A stretch of DNA of 58,054 nucleotides. Origin: Thalassotalea sp. Its GTDB lineage: Bacteria > Pseudomonadota > Gammaproteobacteria > Enterobacterales > Alteromonadaceae. Shown one piece after another: positions 45,012-55,101 of this stretch. The stretch lies in NCBI GenBank assembly GCA_022448425.1, contig JAKVCY010000183.1, positions 1-58,054 of the forward strand, read 5' to 3'. The notes under the pieces were generated by a model that was not told where the DNA came from, made no database searches, and saw only the letters and a program-made list of their open reading frames with translations. Numbering within the stretch: position 1 is the stretch's first letter; every line of letters starts with the position of its first letter. The position numbers and the translations under genes are program-made.

Positions 45012-47585
45012 ATGGCGACCAAATCGACTACTTTAGCAACAGCTAAAAATTCTTCTAAAGAGAATCAGCATATACATTCTACCGTTGAAGCGCTTAACCG
45101 CGTTAAAGCAATTATAGAATTTAACCTCGATGGCACAATTGTCACCGCTAACGAGAACTTCTTAAACACCATGGGTTACGAGCTCGACGAAATCGTAGGT
45201 CAACATCACAGTATGTTTGCCGAGGAGGGCTATGCCGACACCCAAGAATACAAAGATTTTTGGGCTAAATTAAACCAAGGTCTTTTTGATACGGGTGAAT
45301 ATAAACGGATCGCGAAAGATGGCAGCGCGGTTTGGATAAAAGCTTCATACAATCCAATCTTTAATAAAGATGGACTTGCAACTGGTGTGATCAAGTTTGC
45401 GACGGACGAAACAGAGCAAAAGATGCAAGCTGCCAACTTTCAAGGCCAAATTGACGCGATTAGCAAATCACAGGCTGTCATCGAATTCAATATGGATGGC
45501 ACTATCATTACCGCCAATGAGAACTTTTTGGCGGCTATGGGCTACCAGTTATCAGAGATTCAAGGTCAACATCATCGTATTTTTGCGGAAGCTGATTATG
45601 CAAATAGTCCTGCGTACATGATGTTTTGGCAGAAGCTTGGACGAGGTGAGTTCGATACTGGTGAGTACAAACGTATCACTAAAAGCGGTGATGACATCTG
45701 GATTCGTGCCTCGTACAACCCTATTTTTGATTTAGATGGTAACCCGTATAAAGTGGTGAAGTATGCTACTGACGTAACTGCAGAAAAGACACAAAGTGCT
45801 GACTACGCAGGGCAAATCGAAGCAATAGGTAAGTCACAAGCCGTCATTGAGTTCAATATGGACGGTACGATTATCAACGCAAATGAGAATTTCCTGAGTA
45901 CTGTTGGTTATAGCCTTGACGAGATTAAAGGGCAACATCATCGCATGTTCGCGGAAGGAACCTATGGACAAAGTGCTGAGTACCGTCAGTTTTGGGAAAA
46001 ACTAGGGCGTGGAGAATACGATGCGGGAGAATATAAACGCGTTGGTAAAAACGGCAAGGAAATCTGGATTCAGGCTTCGTACAATCCGATTTTAGATTTA
46101 AATGGTAAGCCTTTTAAAGTAGTGAAATATGCCACTGATGTTACTGAACAGAAGCTGCAAAATGCTAATTACTCTGGGCAAATAGAAGCCATTGGCAAGT
46201 CGCAAGCTGTTATCGAATTCAATATGGATGGCAGCATCGTTGAGGCGAATGATAATTTCCTGACAACCATGGGCTATACGCTGGCTGAAATACAAGGGCA
46301 GCACCATAGCATGTTTGCTGACCCTGAATATGCTCGTAGTCAGGAGTATCGAGACTTTTGGAAAAAACTGAATGCTGGTGACTTCCACTCAGGCGAGTAT
46401 CGTCGTCTAGGTAAATTCGGTAAAGAAATCTGGATACAGGCTTCTTACAACCCAATTTTTGACCTAAATGGCAACCCATACAAAGTCGTTAAATATGCGA
46501 CTGATATAACACTTCGTAAACAAGCGATTGCTGAAATCAAGTCATCGTTATTGTCATTGTCTGAAGGTGACCTTACTAATCGTATCGAAAATGATTTAGG
46601 CGAAGAGTTTAATGTACTTGCTGATGCAATGAACTCATTGCTCGATAACCTAAACGAGATGATGAGCACGATTCGAAACGCGTCAGATCATGTTGTTAAT
46701 TCATCTAAAGAATTGGCGATGGGAAATAGTGAGTTAAGTCAACGCACAGAATCCCAAGCCGCGAGCTTAGAAGAAACAGCGTCAGCAATGGAAGAGATTA
46801 CCTCGACTGTTCAGCAAAACGCGAGTAATGCTACAGAAGCCACTAAAATGTCAGAGTCTGCGATGAGTAAAGCCAAAGCTGGTGGTGAAGTGGTGACGAG
46901 CGCAATTGGTGCAATGGATGCTATTGAGAAGTCGAGCAAGAAGATTTCAGACATCATTGGCGTTATCGACGAAATCGCTTTCCAAACCAATTTACTTGCC
47001 CTAAATGCTGCAGTAGAAGCCGCTAGAGCAGGTGAGCAAGGTCGTGGTTTCGCTGTTGTTGCCAGTGAAGTGAGAAACCTTGCGCAACGTAGTGCTTCAG
47101 CAGCGAAGGAAATCAAAGGGTTAATCAACGACAGTGTTGATGAAGTAAAGCAGGGCAGTAAGCTTGTTGACGATACGGGTAAAACATTTAACGAGTTAGT
47201 GAATGCTGTGCAGGAGGTTGTCACCATGATTTCTGACATTGATTCAGCAAGTCGCGAACAAGCTGTCGGTATTGCTGAAGTTGGTAATGCGGTTTCTCAA
47301 ATGGATACCATGACCCAGCAGAACGCGGCATTGGTTGAAGAAGCAACTGCAGCCAGTCAATCAATGGAACAACAAGCAGAGAGCTTACTAGAGCAAGTTT
47401 CTAACTTCGTGACTGACGATGAACCAGCTCAAGAAGAGCCTACTGAGCTTCGTACTAGACAAGAGCGTCCTAGAAGAGCTGTAAGAGGGAGTCGGGATAC
47501 AGCAAACAGAGAGAGACGAGTTGCAAGAACACGAGTGCGAAGAACGGAAAGAGTTAGTCCACAAGACGAGTGGCAAGACTTTTAG
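45012..47585 (+). CDS. Soluble methyl-accepting chemotaxis protein with four tandem PAS domains
   Basis: An 857-residue receptor with no membrane segment, so cytoplasmic. Four PAS/PAC modules begin near residues 28, 150, 272 and 394 at a 122-residue period. Each has A-x-I-E-F-N-x-D-G-x-I, G-Q-H-H, G-E-Y-K/R-R and W-I-x-A-S-Y-N-P-I. A HAMP-like segment (about 500-555) and the signalling hairpin ([19 protein letters not shown] near 660) follow. An Arg-rich linker ends in E-W-Q-D-F, matching the x-W-x-x-F tether for CheR/CheB. It resembles BdlA-type PAS-PAS-MCP proteins, doubled. The ligand or cofactor is unknown (haem or flavin possible). Confidence 0.95.
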   Translation: MATKSTTLATAKNSSKENQHIHSTVEALNRVKAIIEFNLDGTIVTANENFLNTMGYELDEIVGQHHSMFAEEGYADTQEYKDFWAKLNQGLFDTGEYKRIAKDGSAVWIKASYNPIFNKDGLATGVIKFATDETEQKMQAANFQGQIDAISKSQAVIEFNMDGTIITANENFLAAMGYQLSEIQGQHHRIFAEADYANSPAYMMFWQKLGRGEFDTGEYKRITKSGDDIWIRASYNPIFDLDGNPYKVVKYATDVTAEKTQSADYAGQIEAIGKSQAVIEFNMDGTIINANENFLSTVGYSLDEIKGQHHRMFAEGTYGQSAEYRQFWEKLGRGEYDAGEYKRVGKNGKEIWIQASYNPILDLNGKPFKVVKYATDVTEQKLQNANYSGQIEAIGKSQAVIEFNMDGSIVEANDNFLTTMGYTLAEIQGQHHSMFADPEYARSQEYRDFWKKLNAGDFHSGEYRRLGKFGKEIWIQASYNPIFDLNGNPYKVVKYATDITLRKQAIAEIKSSLLSLSEGDLTNRIENDLGEEFNVLADAMNSLLDNLNEMMSTIRNASDHVVNSSKELAMGNSELSQRTESQAASLEETASAMEEITSTVQQNASNATEATKMSESAMSKAKAGGEVVTSAIGAMDAIEKSSKKISDIIGVIDEIAFQTNLLALNAAVEAARAGEQGRGFAVVASEVRNLAQRSASAAKEIKGLINDSVDEVKQGSKLVDDTGKTFNELVNAVQEVVTMISDIDSASREQAVGIAEVGNAVSQMDTMTQQNAALVEEATAASQSMEQQAESLLEQVSNFVTDDEPAQEEPTELRTRQERPRRAVRGSRDTANRERRVARTRVRRTERVSPQDEWQDF

Positions 47586-47645
47586 CATTCCAGCCGATTC
47601 ACAGCCGTAGTGGCACGCTTATGCTCCATGGTTAAGCGTTACTAT

Positions 47646-47677
47646 AAAAAAAGCGATAGATTAACTATCGCTTTTTT
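47646..47677. terminator. Bidirectional terminator between MCP and GNAT genes
   Basis: GCGATAG (47653-47659), loop ATTAA, CTATCGC (47665-47671), with an A-run before and six T after. It serves the chemoreceptor (+) and the acetyltransferase (-). Confidence 0.9.
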
Positions 47678-47698
47678 CGTTTAAGTCTTTCTAATCTA

Positions 47699-48328
47699 CT
47701 ATGATAATCGACTTGGTACCGTCACAAGAAGTTCATATGGCAGCGGTTCAGCAAGTAACTCAGGCGAAACAGTCAGTTTTTCAAACCCTAGCCGTTCAAA
47801 AACTTGAGCAACACTTTCACTTGTCGCTTCATTGCTTTCAGCAGATACTACAGCGCTATAGAATGTGCTGTCTCTCTCTTCATCACACTCATCTGCGTCA
47901 ATAAACGTCGATATTGGCATTGCGATTAACCAAACCGATTGGGCCTTGCTGTAGCTCTCAGCTAGCTTTGCCAATAATTGCTTAGCAATACCTTTGTTTT
48001 GATAGTCAGGGTGAACGCTGATGGCTTCAATCAACAAATGCTGACAAGCTTTTTTACCTTCGGGCTTTACTGTGAATTGGGCGCATAATTCAGCATTTAG
48101 GTTTTGGTTTTTAAAATAAAGGTTAAGCGGCAGTTCCCAATCGGTTTCCTCTAACGCTAATAGCGCTTGATAACTCTTGATAGCATCTCGGTGTTTATTG
48201 ATCGTGATGATCTCAATTTCTGCTTTTGCGACTAGCATATCGCCATCAAAAACATTGATATCTTGGCACAGTTGCCAGTCTAGCTGGCTTTTAATCTCAG
48301 CTTGTTCGAATTCAAATCTTAGTGTCAT
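47699..48328 (-). CDS. GNAT family N-acetyltransferase
   Basis: A 209-residue protein. The acetyl-CoA-binding motif is near residues 105-125 (I-S-V-H-P-D-Y-Q-N-K-G-I-A-K-Q-L-L-A-K-L), preceded by a strand rich in A-Q-F-T-V. The C-terminal part carries F-E-R-L-G-F-E-K-L, typical of GNAT ends. The substrate is unknown. The DUF1456 gene lies eight bases upstream in the same direction, so the two are probably co-transcribed. Confidence 0.85.
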   Translation of the reverse strand: MTLRFEFEQAEIKSQLDWQLCQDINVFDGDMLVAKAEIEIITINKHRDAIKSYQALLALEETDWELPLNLYFKNQNLNAELCAQFTVKPEGKKACQHLLIEAISVHPDYQNKGIAKQLLAKLAESYSKAQSVWLIAMPISTFIDADECDEERDSTFYSAVVSAESNEATSESVAQVFERLGFEKLTVSPELLAEPLPYELLVTVPSRLS

Positions 48329-48335
48329 AACAGAA

Positions 48336-49007
48336 TTACTTCGTTGAGCCCCATATTTTTTCTGGGCTTAATTTCAAGGTTTTGCGTTTCTTATCTTCTG
48401 ACTGCTTTTCAGACTGTTGCGCGTTAGGATTTACGTAGACTTTGCCTTTGCTAGGTCTTGCACCATTTTTAGAAAGCTTGTCTTTGGCTTTTGTTGTGGG
48501 TTTGGAATGAGGCTTAGCCGCGGCTTTATTACTGCCGCCTTTCTTACTAATAGGCCTACAGCGCTGTTGAACAGCTTTAAGAAAATTTCTAAGTACTTGG
48601 TCTTTACACTCTCTGTAGTGACGGTGGTCTGGCTTTCTGAAAAAAGCGCTCAATTCTGACTTACCAAGGTTGAAGTCAACACTCTTAAGCATGTTAATAA
48701 TGTCGTCAGCTTGCAAGGACAGCGCGATCTTAAGCTTCACTAACATAAGGTTGTTGTTGAGCTGCTTCTCGTTAACAGGATCTTGTCCATCTTTCTTACC
48801 ACGTTTAAGCACGATGAAGCCGTTAAGGAAGCTGGCTAAGTTATAGTCAGACAATGATACTTGATCCAGGTCGTCATCTTTTCTTAACCAATTCTCGACC
48901 TGTCCAACGGTTGCGCCAGTGTTAGCTAGCGCAAAGATATCGCATACCTGCTTATCGCTCAGGTTAAAGCTAAAGCGTAAACGTCTTAAAATATCGTTAT
49001 TTGTCAC
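48336..49007 (-). CDS. DUF1456 family protein (YehS-like) with basic C-terminal tail
   Basis: A 223-residue protein. Two DUF1456 repeats are seen: N-D-I-L-R-R-L-R-F-S-F-N-L-S-D-K (from about 3) and N-L-M-L-V-K-L-K-I-A-L-S-L-Q-A-D-D-I (from about 85), each followed by a F-L-N-G/F-F-R-K segment. E. coli YehS has about 156 residues; here a Lys-rich tail (about 155-223) is added, perhaps for nucleic-acid contact. The function is unknown. Confidence 0.9.
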   Translation of the reverse strand: MTNNDILRRLRFSFNLSDKQVCDIFALANTGATVGQVENWLRKDDDLDQVSLSDYNLASFLNGFIVLKRGKKDGQDPVNEKQLNNNLMLVKLKIALSLQADDIINMLKSVDFNLGKSELSAFFRKPDHRHYRECKDQVLRNFLKAVQQRCRPISKKGGSNKAAAKPHSKPTTKAKDKLSKNGARPSKGKVYVNPNAQQSEKQSEDKKRKTLKLSPEKIWGSTK

Positions 49008-49219
49008 ATTAAAACCAAATTTATTAAATACTGCGCTATTTTATCATGCTTTGTTAAAAGATGTTGCGAGTAAATTAGTCATTTTTAGGCGTATTGTTTA
49101 ACGTTAATTTACATAAAATAGAGACTTTAGAATCAGCAGCTACTAGTAATGAAAGCTATTTCTGATTACTATCTGAGGAAAATAAGAATACATATAAAAA
49201 CCTCTGTAACTCCTAACTT

Positions 49220-50068
49220 ATGAATAAAGTAATAACAACGGTAGCCTTTATTATGTTGCTACTTGCTCCGTGCGTCTCATACGGACAAAGTGGCGACAAA
49301 GAAAATAGTGAGGCAGTTGAGCAAACAGAGCAAAAGTCAGATGGGTTTTATTGGGAAGCAGACTTAGGTTTGCTATTAAGTTTTCAAAAAATACTCATTC
49401 CTGATGTCTATGACGAAGATGAATCATTAGGTCTTTCTGTCATCCTTGCTGGCGGCGCATATTATGACAATTTCTTTGTCGAAGCTTCCCCATTATCTGG
49501 CCGTCCTCTTACTTTTGGTTACTCGCTTTACTCTCAAGAAGACCAGCAAGTTAACATTATTGCTGAATCTTTATTTTTTGAGTTAAGTGAAGAAGACAGA
49601 GAGAAAGGCAGTGTCCTTGATGGCATTAGAGATAGAGAGAGCTCTATGGAGTTTGGTATAGAGTATTTCGCTATTTTTAAGAAGTTCGATGTACGCTTCA
49701 AGCTTATGCATGATGGTCTAAACAAACATAACGGCTCGTTAGCAAGTTTTGAAATTTCACGCCCGCTCTTTACTCGTCACGTATTAGTGATGCCGGGTAT
49801 CGCCGTTTATTACATCGACGATAACGCTGCTAATTATTATTATGGTGTGTCTCAAGAAGAAGTGAGTGACGTTCGTCCTGCTTATGAAGCAACCTCCAGT
49901 ATTTTTGCTACAGCACGCTTATATTTAGAGCGTCCAATTAACGATGATTGGTCGTTAGTGAGTTCAGCATCTTATACGGCGGTGAGTAGTGGCGTAAGCG
50001 ACAGCCCAATTCTGAGAGGCAGAAACAGTTCTTATAGCTTTAATGTCGGAGTGTTATGGACATTCTAG
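49220..50068 (+). CDS. MipA/OmpV family outer-membrane protein
   Basis: A 282-residue protein with a signal peptide (cut near S-Y-G-Q-S) and a beta-barrel: Y-W-E-A-D-L-G-L, L-S-V-I-L-A-G-G-A-Y-Y-D, then P-G-I-A-V-Y-Y-I-D-D-N-A-A-N-Y-Y-Y-G-V, the MipA/OmpV hallmark, ending in V-L-W-T-F. MipA-like proteins are barrels of uncertain role (scaffolding, stress, antibiotic or polymyxin response). It overlaps the DUF3019 gene by 13 bases. No clear ribosome site is seen before the ATG. Confidence 0.92.
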   Translation: MNKVITTVAFIMLLLAPCVSYGQSGDKENSEAVEQTEQKSDGFYWEADLGLLLSFQKILIPDVYDEDESLGLSVILAGGAYYDNFFVEASPLSGRPLTFGYSLYSQEDQQVNIIAESLFFELSEEDREKGSVLDGIRDRESSMEFGIEYFAIFKKFDVRFKLMHDGLNKHNGSLASFEISRPLFTRHVLVMPGIAVYYIDDNAANYYYGVSQEEVSDVRPAYEATSSIFATARLYLERPINDDWSLVSSASYTAVSSGVSDSPILRGRNSSYSFNVGVLWTF

Positions 50069-50550
50069 CTTTGAAAAGAATGCCTTTGCAGTTGTCTAAA
50101 TTAACTTTCGGACTGGGTTTCTTTTGTCTGTTGTCCGCGAGTTCCTTGGCGCAAGATGACCCAGAGACTAATTCCCAGCAAGTTGGTGTGAGTGAAGGTG
50201 TTAAAGAAACCCTACTCATTGCTAGTCCGAATACGTGCGAGATAGACAAGGGGGTCTATTTGTGTGAAATGAAAGCAGCGCTTATCTGGGAAGCAGGCTC
50301 ACAAGGAACTTATTGTCTTTTTGAGCAAGAGGTTTCTGTTCCCGTAAAGTGTTGGGAAAGTGCTTGGCAGGGTAGATACGTACTAGACTTTAAATCTGAT
50401 AAAAGCGTTCAATATCATTTGAAGCGTCTAGAAAGACTTGAACCTGTCGCAGATGGGCCAATTGTCACACAAGCAACGATAAGCGTTATCGGTACGTTAG
50501 AGCAACGTATTCGAGCAAAACGACGTCGACGTTTATTCAGGATATTCTAA
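50056..50550 (+). CDS. DUF3019 domain protein, exported
   Basis: A 164-residue protein with a signal peptide (cut near S-L-A-Q-D). The mature part has A-S-P-N-T-C-E-I, Y-L-C-E-M-K-A-A-L-I-W-E, Y-C-L-F-E and V-P-V-K-C-W-E, a four-Cys pattern typical of DUF3019. It ends in a very basic R-A-K-R-R-R-R-L-F-R. It overlaps mipA by 13 bases. The ATG at 50080 is an alternative start. The mipA / DUF3019 / response regulator / kinase set recurs in Shewanella and relatives. Confidence 0.88.
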   Translation: MDILALKRMPLQLSKLTFGLGFFCLLSASSLAQDDPETNSQQVGVSEGVKETLLIASPNTCEIDKGVYLCEMKAALIWEAGSQGTYCLFEQEVSVPVKCWESAWQGRYVLDFKSDKSVQYHLKRLERLEPVADGPIVTQATISVIGTLEQRIRAKRRRRLFRIF

Positions 50551-50730
50551 GTGGTTCCGAGTGAGCCACAAATTTATTGCAAAGTATGCCCCAAACGCGA
50601 CACTTTTTTACATGTGCTATAAATTTTGACAATCTGGTACAGAATAGGACACAAGGCTAAAAGATTAATACAGAGTTAGTTTTTATTATTTCCTCAAGTT
50701 ATTTAATGAAACACACGTTAAGGAAAAACA

Positions 50731-51444
50731 ATGAAAAAACTAATTACTTCTATCGCACTTTTATCATTATCTACCGTAGCTTTGGCTGAACAGAGTCCGA
50801 GAAATGTAGTTGAAAGACCTTTGACGCTTCTAGACAGCGAGCTTCAAGTTTCAGGTGCATTGGTTTACGGCGAAGAGCACAATGGTGAAGACCATTGGAA
50901 GCTAGCACCTCAAATTGCCTACGGCATCACGAATAATTTGTCAGTATCACTAGCTGAACTTCGTTATCGTTTTTTAGCGCGTGAAGACAATAAATCAGGC
51001 TTAGAGTTAGCGACAAGTATAAGCTATGCAGGCCATTTAGATGTTGTAGGCGACGATGATGACTTAAATGCGGGCCAAATAAGTTTATTGGGTAAATATG
51101 TATTCTCTCCGCGTACCGCAGTTACGTTTTCTACTAGCTATGTCGAATGGGAAGAAGAGAAAGACTTAGGTCTAGATAAATCAGAAATGCGATATTCAGT
51201 TGGTTTACAACAAAATCTATCGAAAAACCTGACATTTTTGGCAAGCTATGAATACCGAGATCTTGATGACTTTGTGAAGAGCTCGGCAAATTCAAGCTCT
51301 ATCGGTTTGAACTACGCTTTGACCAAAACAACTGACCTAGGCGCTTTTGCAGCATACTCTGATTTTGACCCCGTCGAAAATGGCTATGCAAGTGACGATA
51401 TGTTAGAAAAAGCAGTAGGTGCGTACGTGTCGATGCGCTTCTAA
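50731..51444 (+). CDS. Predicted outer-membrane beta-barrel protein
   Basis: A 237-residue protein with a signal peptide (cut near A-L-A-E-Q), alternating amphipathic strands (L-Q-V-S-G-A-L-V-Y-G, L-G-K-Y-V-F-S-P, M-R-Y-S-V-G-L-Q-Q, S-I-G-L-N-Y-A-L) and a terminal Phe after V-S-M-R, the normal outer-membrane signature. I cannot assign a family. It lies between the MipA/DUF3019 genes and the two-component system, which may control it. Confidence 0.75.
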   Translation: MKKLITSIALLSLSTVALAEQSPRNVVERPLTLLDSELQVSGALVYGEEHNGEDHWKLAPQIAYGITNNLSVSLAELRYRFLAREDNKSGLELATSISYAGHLDVVGDDDDLNAGQISLLGKYVFSPRTAVTFSTSYVEWEEEKDLGLDKSEMRYSVGLQQNLSKNLTFLASYEYRDLDDFVKSSANSSSIGLNYALTKTTDLGAFAAYSDFDPVENGYASDDMLEKAVGAYVSMRF

Positions 51445-51743
51445 GCCCCTAATATTGAGAATGATAGTTAGAACCGAGAAGTTGGTTACGCATGCTAATT
51501 GATAAAGTGTAAAAAGATGGCGGTAACTCTTATCGCGAGGCATAAGCTTCCCAGCAATATAAGAATTTCGCCTTGTTTTTGACTTTATTTTGTTTTAGAT
51601 CTTTATGTCAGTCGCTTGAACAAAAGAAGTGCTGGTAATGATTTTGAGGATGCAAACTACAGGGTTAGAATTGTATCCATTATTTTTTTTATTTAAGCGA
51701 AGACGTCGAAGTCTTTGTCACGCTAGGGAACAGAGTTAACGTT

Positions 51744-52493
51744 ATGAGTATCAGTGTTAGTGCATCCTCCTCAAACGACACCAATCAAGGACACATTTTT
51801 TTAGTAGAAGACGACGAAAGTTTAGCGTCGTTGGTAAAAGATTATTTCCAGCGTCAAGGCTTTACGGTTTCAGTAGAGGGACATGGTGACCTCGCCGTTG
51901 ATAGAATTTTGGCTGCAGAACCTGATTTGGTTATTTTGGACATTATGTTACCTGGCAAGAATGGCCTCGATATTTGCCGTGAATTACGACTAAGAATAGA
52001 AACTCCCATTGTTATGCTCACTGCAAGAACAGACGATATTGACCAAATCGTAGGTTTAGAGGTTGGTGCAGATGATTATATATGTAAGCCGGTGCAACCA
52101 CGGTTATTGTTAGCTAAAGTGAATGCGCTTTTACGAAGAAGCCATCAAACTCAGCAGTCCAATTTAGCAGAGCAAAATGCCAGTCAGGTTATTCTAGGAC
52201 GTTTACACATCAACACGGCTAAACAAGAAGTTCACCTAGATGAAGAGCTTATTGACTTAACCACTAATGAGATAACGCTGCTGTTCCAACTGGCAACACA
52301 TGCGGATCAGGTGCTTTCTCGAGACGATTTATTAAACAATTTACGTGGCTTTGGTTATGATGGGCTCGATAGAACGGTTGATATGTTGGTCTCTAGATTG
52401 CGAAAGAAACTAGGCGACGATTCTGGCAAACCGCAGAAAATAAAGACGGTTTGGAAAAAGGGCTACTTGATGGTTTCAGATGCATGGAGCTAG
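51744..52493 (+). CDS. Response regulator, OmpR/RstA type
   Basis: A 249-residue regulator. The receiver domain (about 17-135) has acidic E-D-D-E, phospho-acceptor Asp66 in V-I-L-D-I-M-L-P-G, Thr in M-L-T-A-R and Lys in Y-I-C-K-P-V. The OmpR winged helix (about 150-245) ends R-T-V-D-M-L-V-S-R-L-R-K-K-L-G-D-D. The kinase follows 70 bases later. The likely targets are the MipA, DUF3019 and barrel genes upstream. Confidence 0.94.
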   Translation: MSISVSASSSNDTNQGHIFLVEDDESLASLVKDYFQRQGFTVSVEGHGDLAVDRILAAEPDLVILDIMLPGKNGLDICRELRLRIETPIVMLTARTDDIDQIVGLEVGADDYICKPVQPRLLLAKVNALLRRSHQTQQSNLAEQNASQVILGRLHINTAKQEVHLDEELIDLTTNEITLLFQLATHADQVLSRDDLLNNLRGFGYDGLDRTVDMLVSRLRKKLGDDSGKPQKIKTVWKKGYLMVSDAWS

Positions 52494-52563
52494 TGCCTCA
52501 ACGCGTTTCTACTTTCGATAGCTGTACATTTTGGCTGTATTTAAGACCTGTATCCCGAAGTAA

Positions 52564-53886
52564 ATGAAGCATCTGTTTTTTAGACTATATCTCTTATTGA
52601 CGTTCACGCTTGTTGGGTTGGCTTGGAGTATTGATAAACTCTATCTGAGCTTAGACAAGCCTGTTGATGTGACATCTGATGTGGCTTTGCACCAAGGCAC
52701 TTTTATGTTGCTTAACGCGGAGTTGCTTAGGCAACCCGTGGCTCAGCGCAGGGAGCATCTAACAGCGCTATCTACGTCTTTTGGTTATCCAATTCAAGTT
52801 ATTCATTCTGCTAACCTGAATACTTTCGTACAAGAAAACGAGCTAGTCATTACCGAAGCGCAATCTGAATATTTGGCCTCTGGCGGTATTGTTGCAGTTT
52901 TTAACGATGAACAGGGGCAGAGTTGGTTTATTAAACAAACGAGTGATAGCAGCTCGGTAATGGTGCTTGGCCCTATTTATATCGAACCAGCAGCAAAAAC
53001 TGACTATCTTTATATCGGCCTATTATTTATCGGTTTGGGGATTTTCGTCTTTATGTGGGTTTGGCCTATTTCAAGAGGGCTAATGTCACTTACTAAAGCA
53101 GCAAACTTGTTTGGCAGCGGTAATTTCACAATACGTGCTACAAGCAATATGTCGTCACCTTTAGCGGAACTGGCACAACAGTTTAACGCTATGGCAGACC
53201 GTATTCAGGGCTTAATTAAATCACATCAAGAACTTTCCCATGCTGTATCCCATGAACTTAGAACACCCATTGCGAGAATTCGCTTTGCAATGGAAATTAT
53301 CCGTGATGAACATGATATTGGTCTAAAAAATAAATACCTAGATACCATGGATGTTAGTATCGAAGAACTAGATGGCTTAGTTGATGAGCTGCTTATTTGG
53401 GCACGTTTTGACAGAGAACAACCGATCTTGAATAAGCAGCGTCAAGCAGTGGAACCGTTTATCAATTATATTATGCACAAATATGAGCTTACTGAACCAA
53501 ATTATCAGTTCACGTTGGAAAGTGACAACGAATCGCTTGAGGTAAGCTTTGATAAAAATGCGATGAATAAAGTCATCGATAATTTGATTCGAAACGCAGT
53601 TAAGTATGCTGCCAATAAAGTAGTTGTATCATTAAAGCAAACTGATGGTGACATAACGATTAGTGTCGAAGACGATGGCAAAGGTATTCCTGAGGAGAAT
53701 TGGTCGTCGATTTTCGAACCCTTTGTCAGACTTGATAAGAGTAGGGATCGCAAATCTGGGGGGATCGGTTTAGGCTTAGCGATCGTCAAACGTTTTGTTG
53801 ACTTACACCAAGGCAGCATCAATCTTGGGCACTCGAATCTTGGTGGCGCTAAGTTCATTGTTTCTTTGCCAAAAAAAGCTACATAA
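52564..53886 (+). CDS. Sensor histidine kinase, RstB-like
   Basis: A 440-residue membrane kinase. Membrane helices at about 5-22 and 140-165 frame a periplasmic sensor of about 115 residues. Then come a HAMP domain (170-220) and the H-box S-H-E-L-R-T-P-I-A-R-I with phospho-acceptor His230. The N-box (D-N-L-I-R-N-A-V-K-Y-A), G1 (D-D-G-K-G-I), F (F-E-P-F-V-R-L-D) and G2 (G-G-I-G-L-G-L-A-I) complete the ATPase. All catalytic motifs are present. The signal is unknown; RstB relatives respond to envelope or pH/Mg stress. Confidence 0.93.
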   Translation: MKHLFFRLYLLLTFTLVGLAWSIDKLYLSLDKPVDVTSDVALHQGTFMLLNAELLRQPVAQRREHLTALSTSFGYPIQVIHSANLNTFVQENELVITEAQSEYLASGGIVAVFNDEQGQSWFIKQTSDSSSVMVLGPIYIEPAAKTDYLYIGLLFIGLGIFVFMWVWPISRGLMSLTKAANLFGSGNFTIRATSNMSSPLAELAQQFNAMADRIQGLIKSHQELSHAVSHELRTPIARIRFAMEIIRDEHDIGLKNKYLDTMDVSIEELDGLVDELLIWARFDREQPILNKQRQAVEPFINYIMHKYELTEPNYQFTLESDNESLEVSFDKNAMNKVIDNLIRNAVKYAANKVVVSLKQTDGDITISVEDDGKGIPEENWSSIFEPFVRLDKSRDRKSGGIGLGLAIVKRFVDLHQGSINLGHSNLGGAKFIVSLPKKAT

Positions 53887-54016
53887 CTAAAGAAGTTCCA
53901 CTAGCATCTAGTATTAGTTTTTCTCGTCTAAAGTCGTTTCCATTCCTCTCTAGATAATGCGCTTTTGTAAAACCGTATACATATCCTAAAGATTCAAATA
54001 AAAACCGTAGATTTGA

Positions 54017-55090
<1,074 letters not shown>

Positions 55091-55101
55091 GGCTGGCGAA
55101 A

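Noticed and set aside
46811-47239. 142-residue minus-strand frame opposite the chemoreceptor signalling domain
   Set aside because: A shadow of the Ala/Ser/Glu-rich coiled-coil coding strand; no start signal and no family resemblance.
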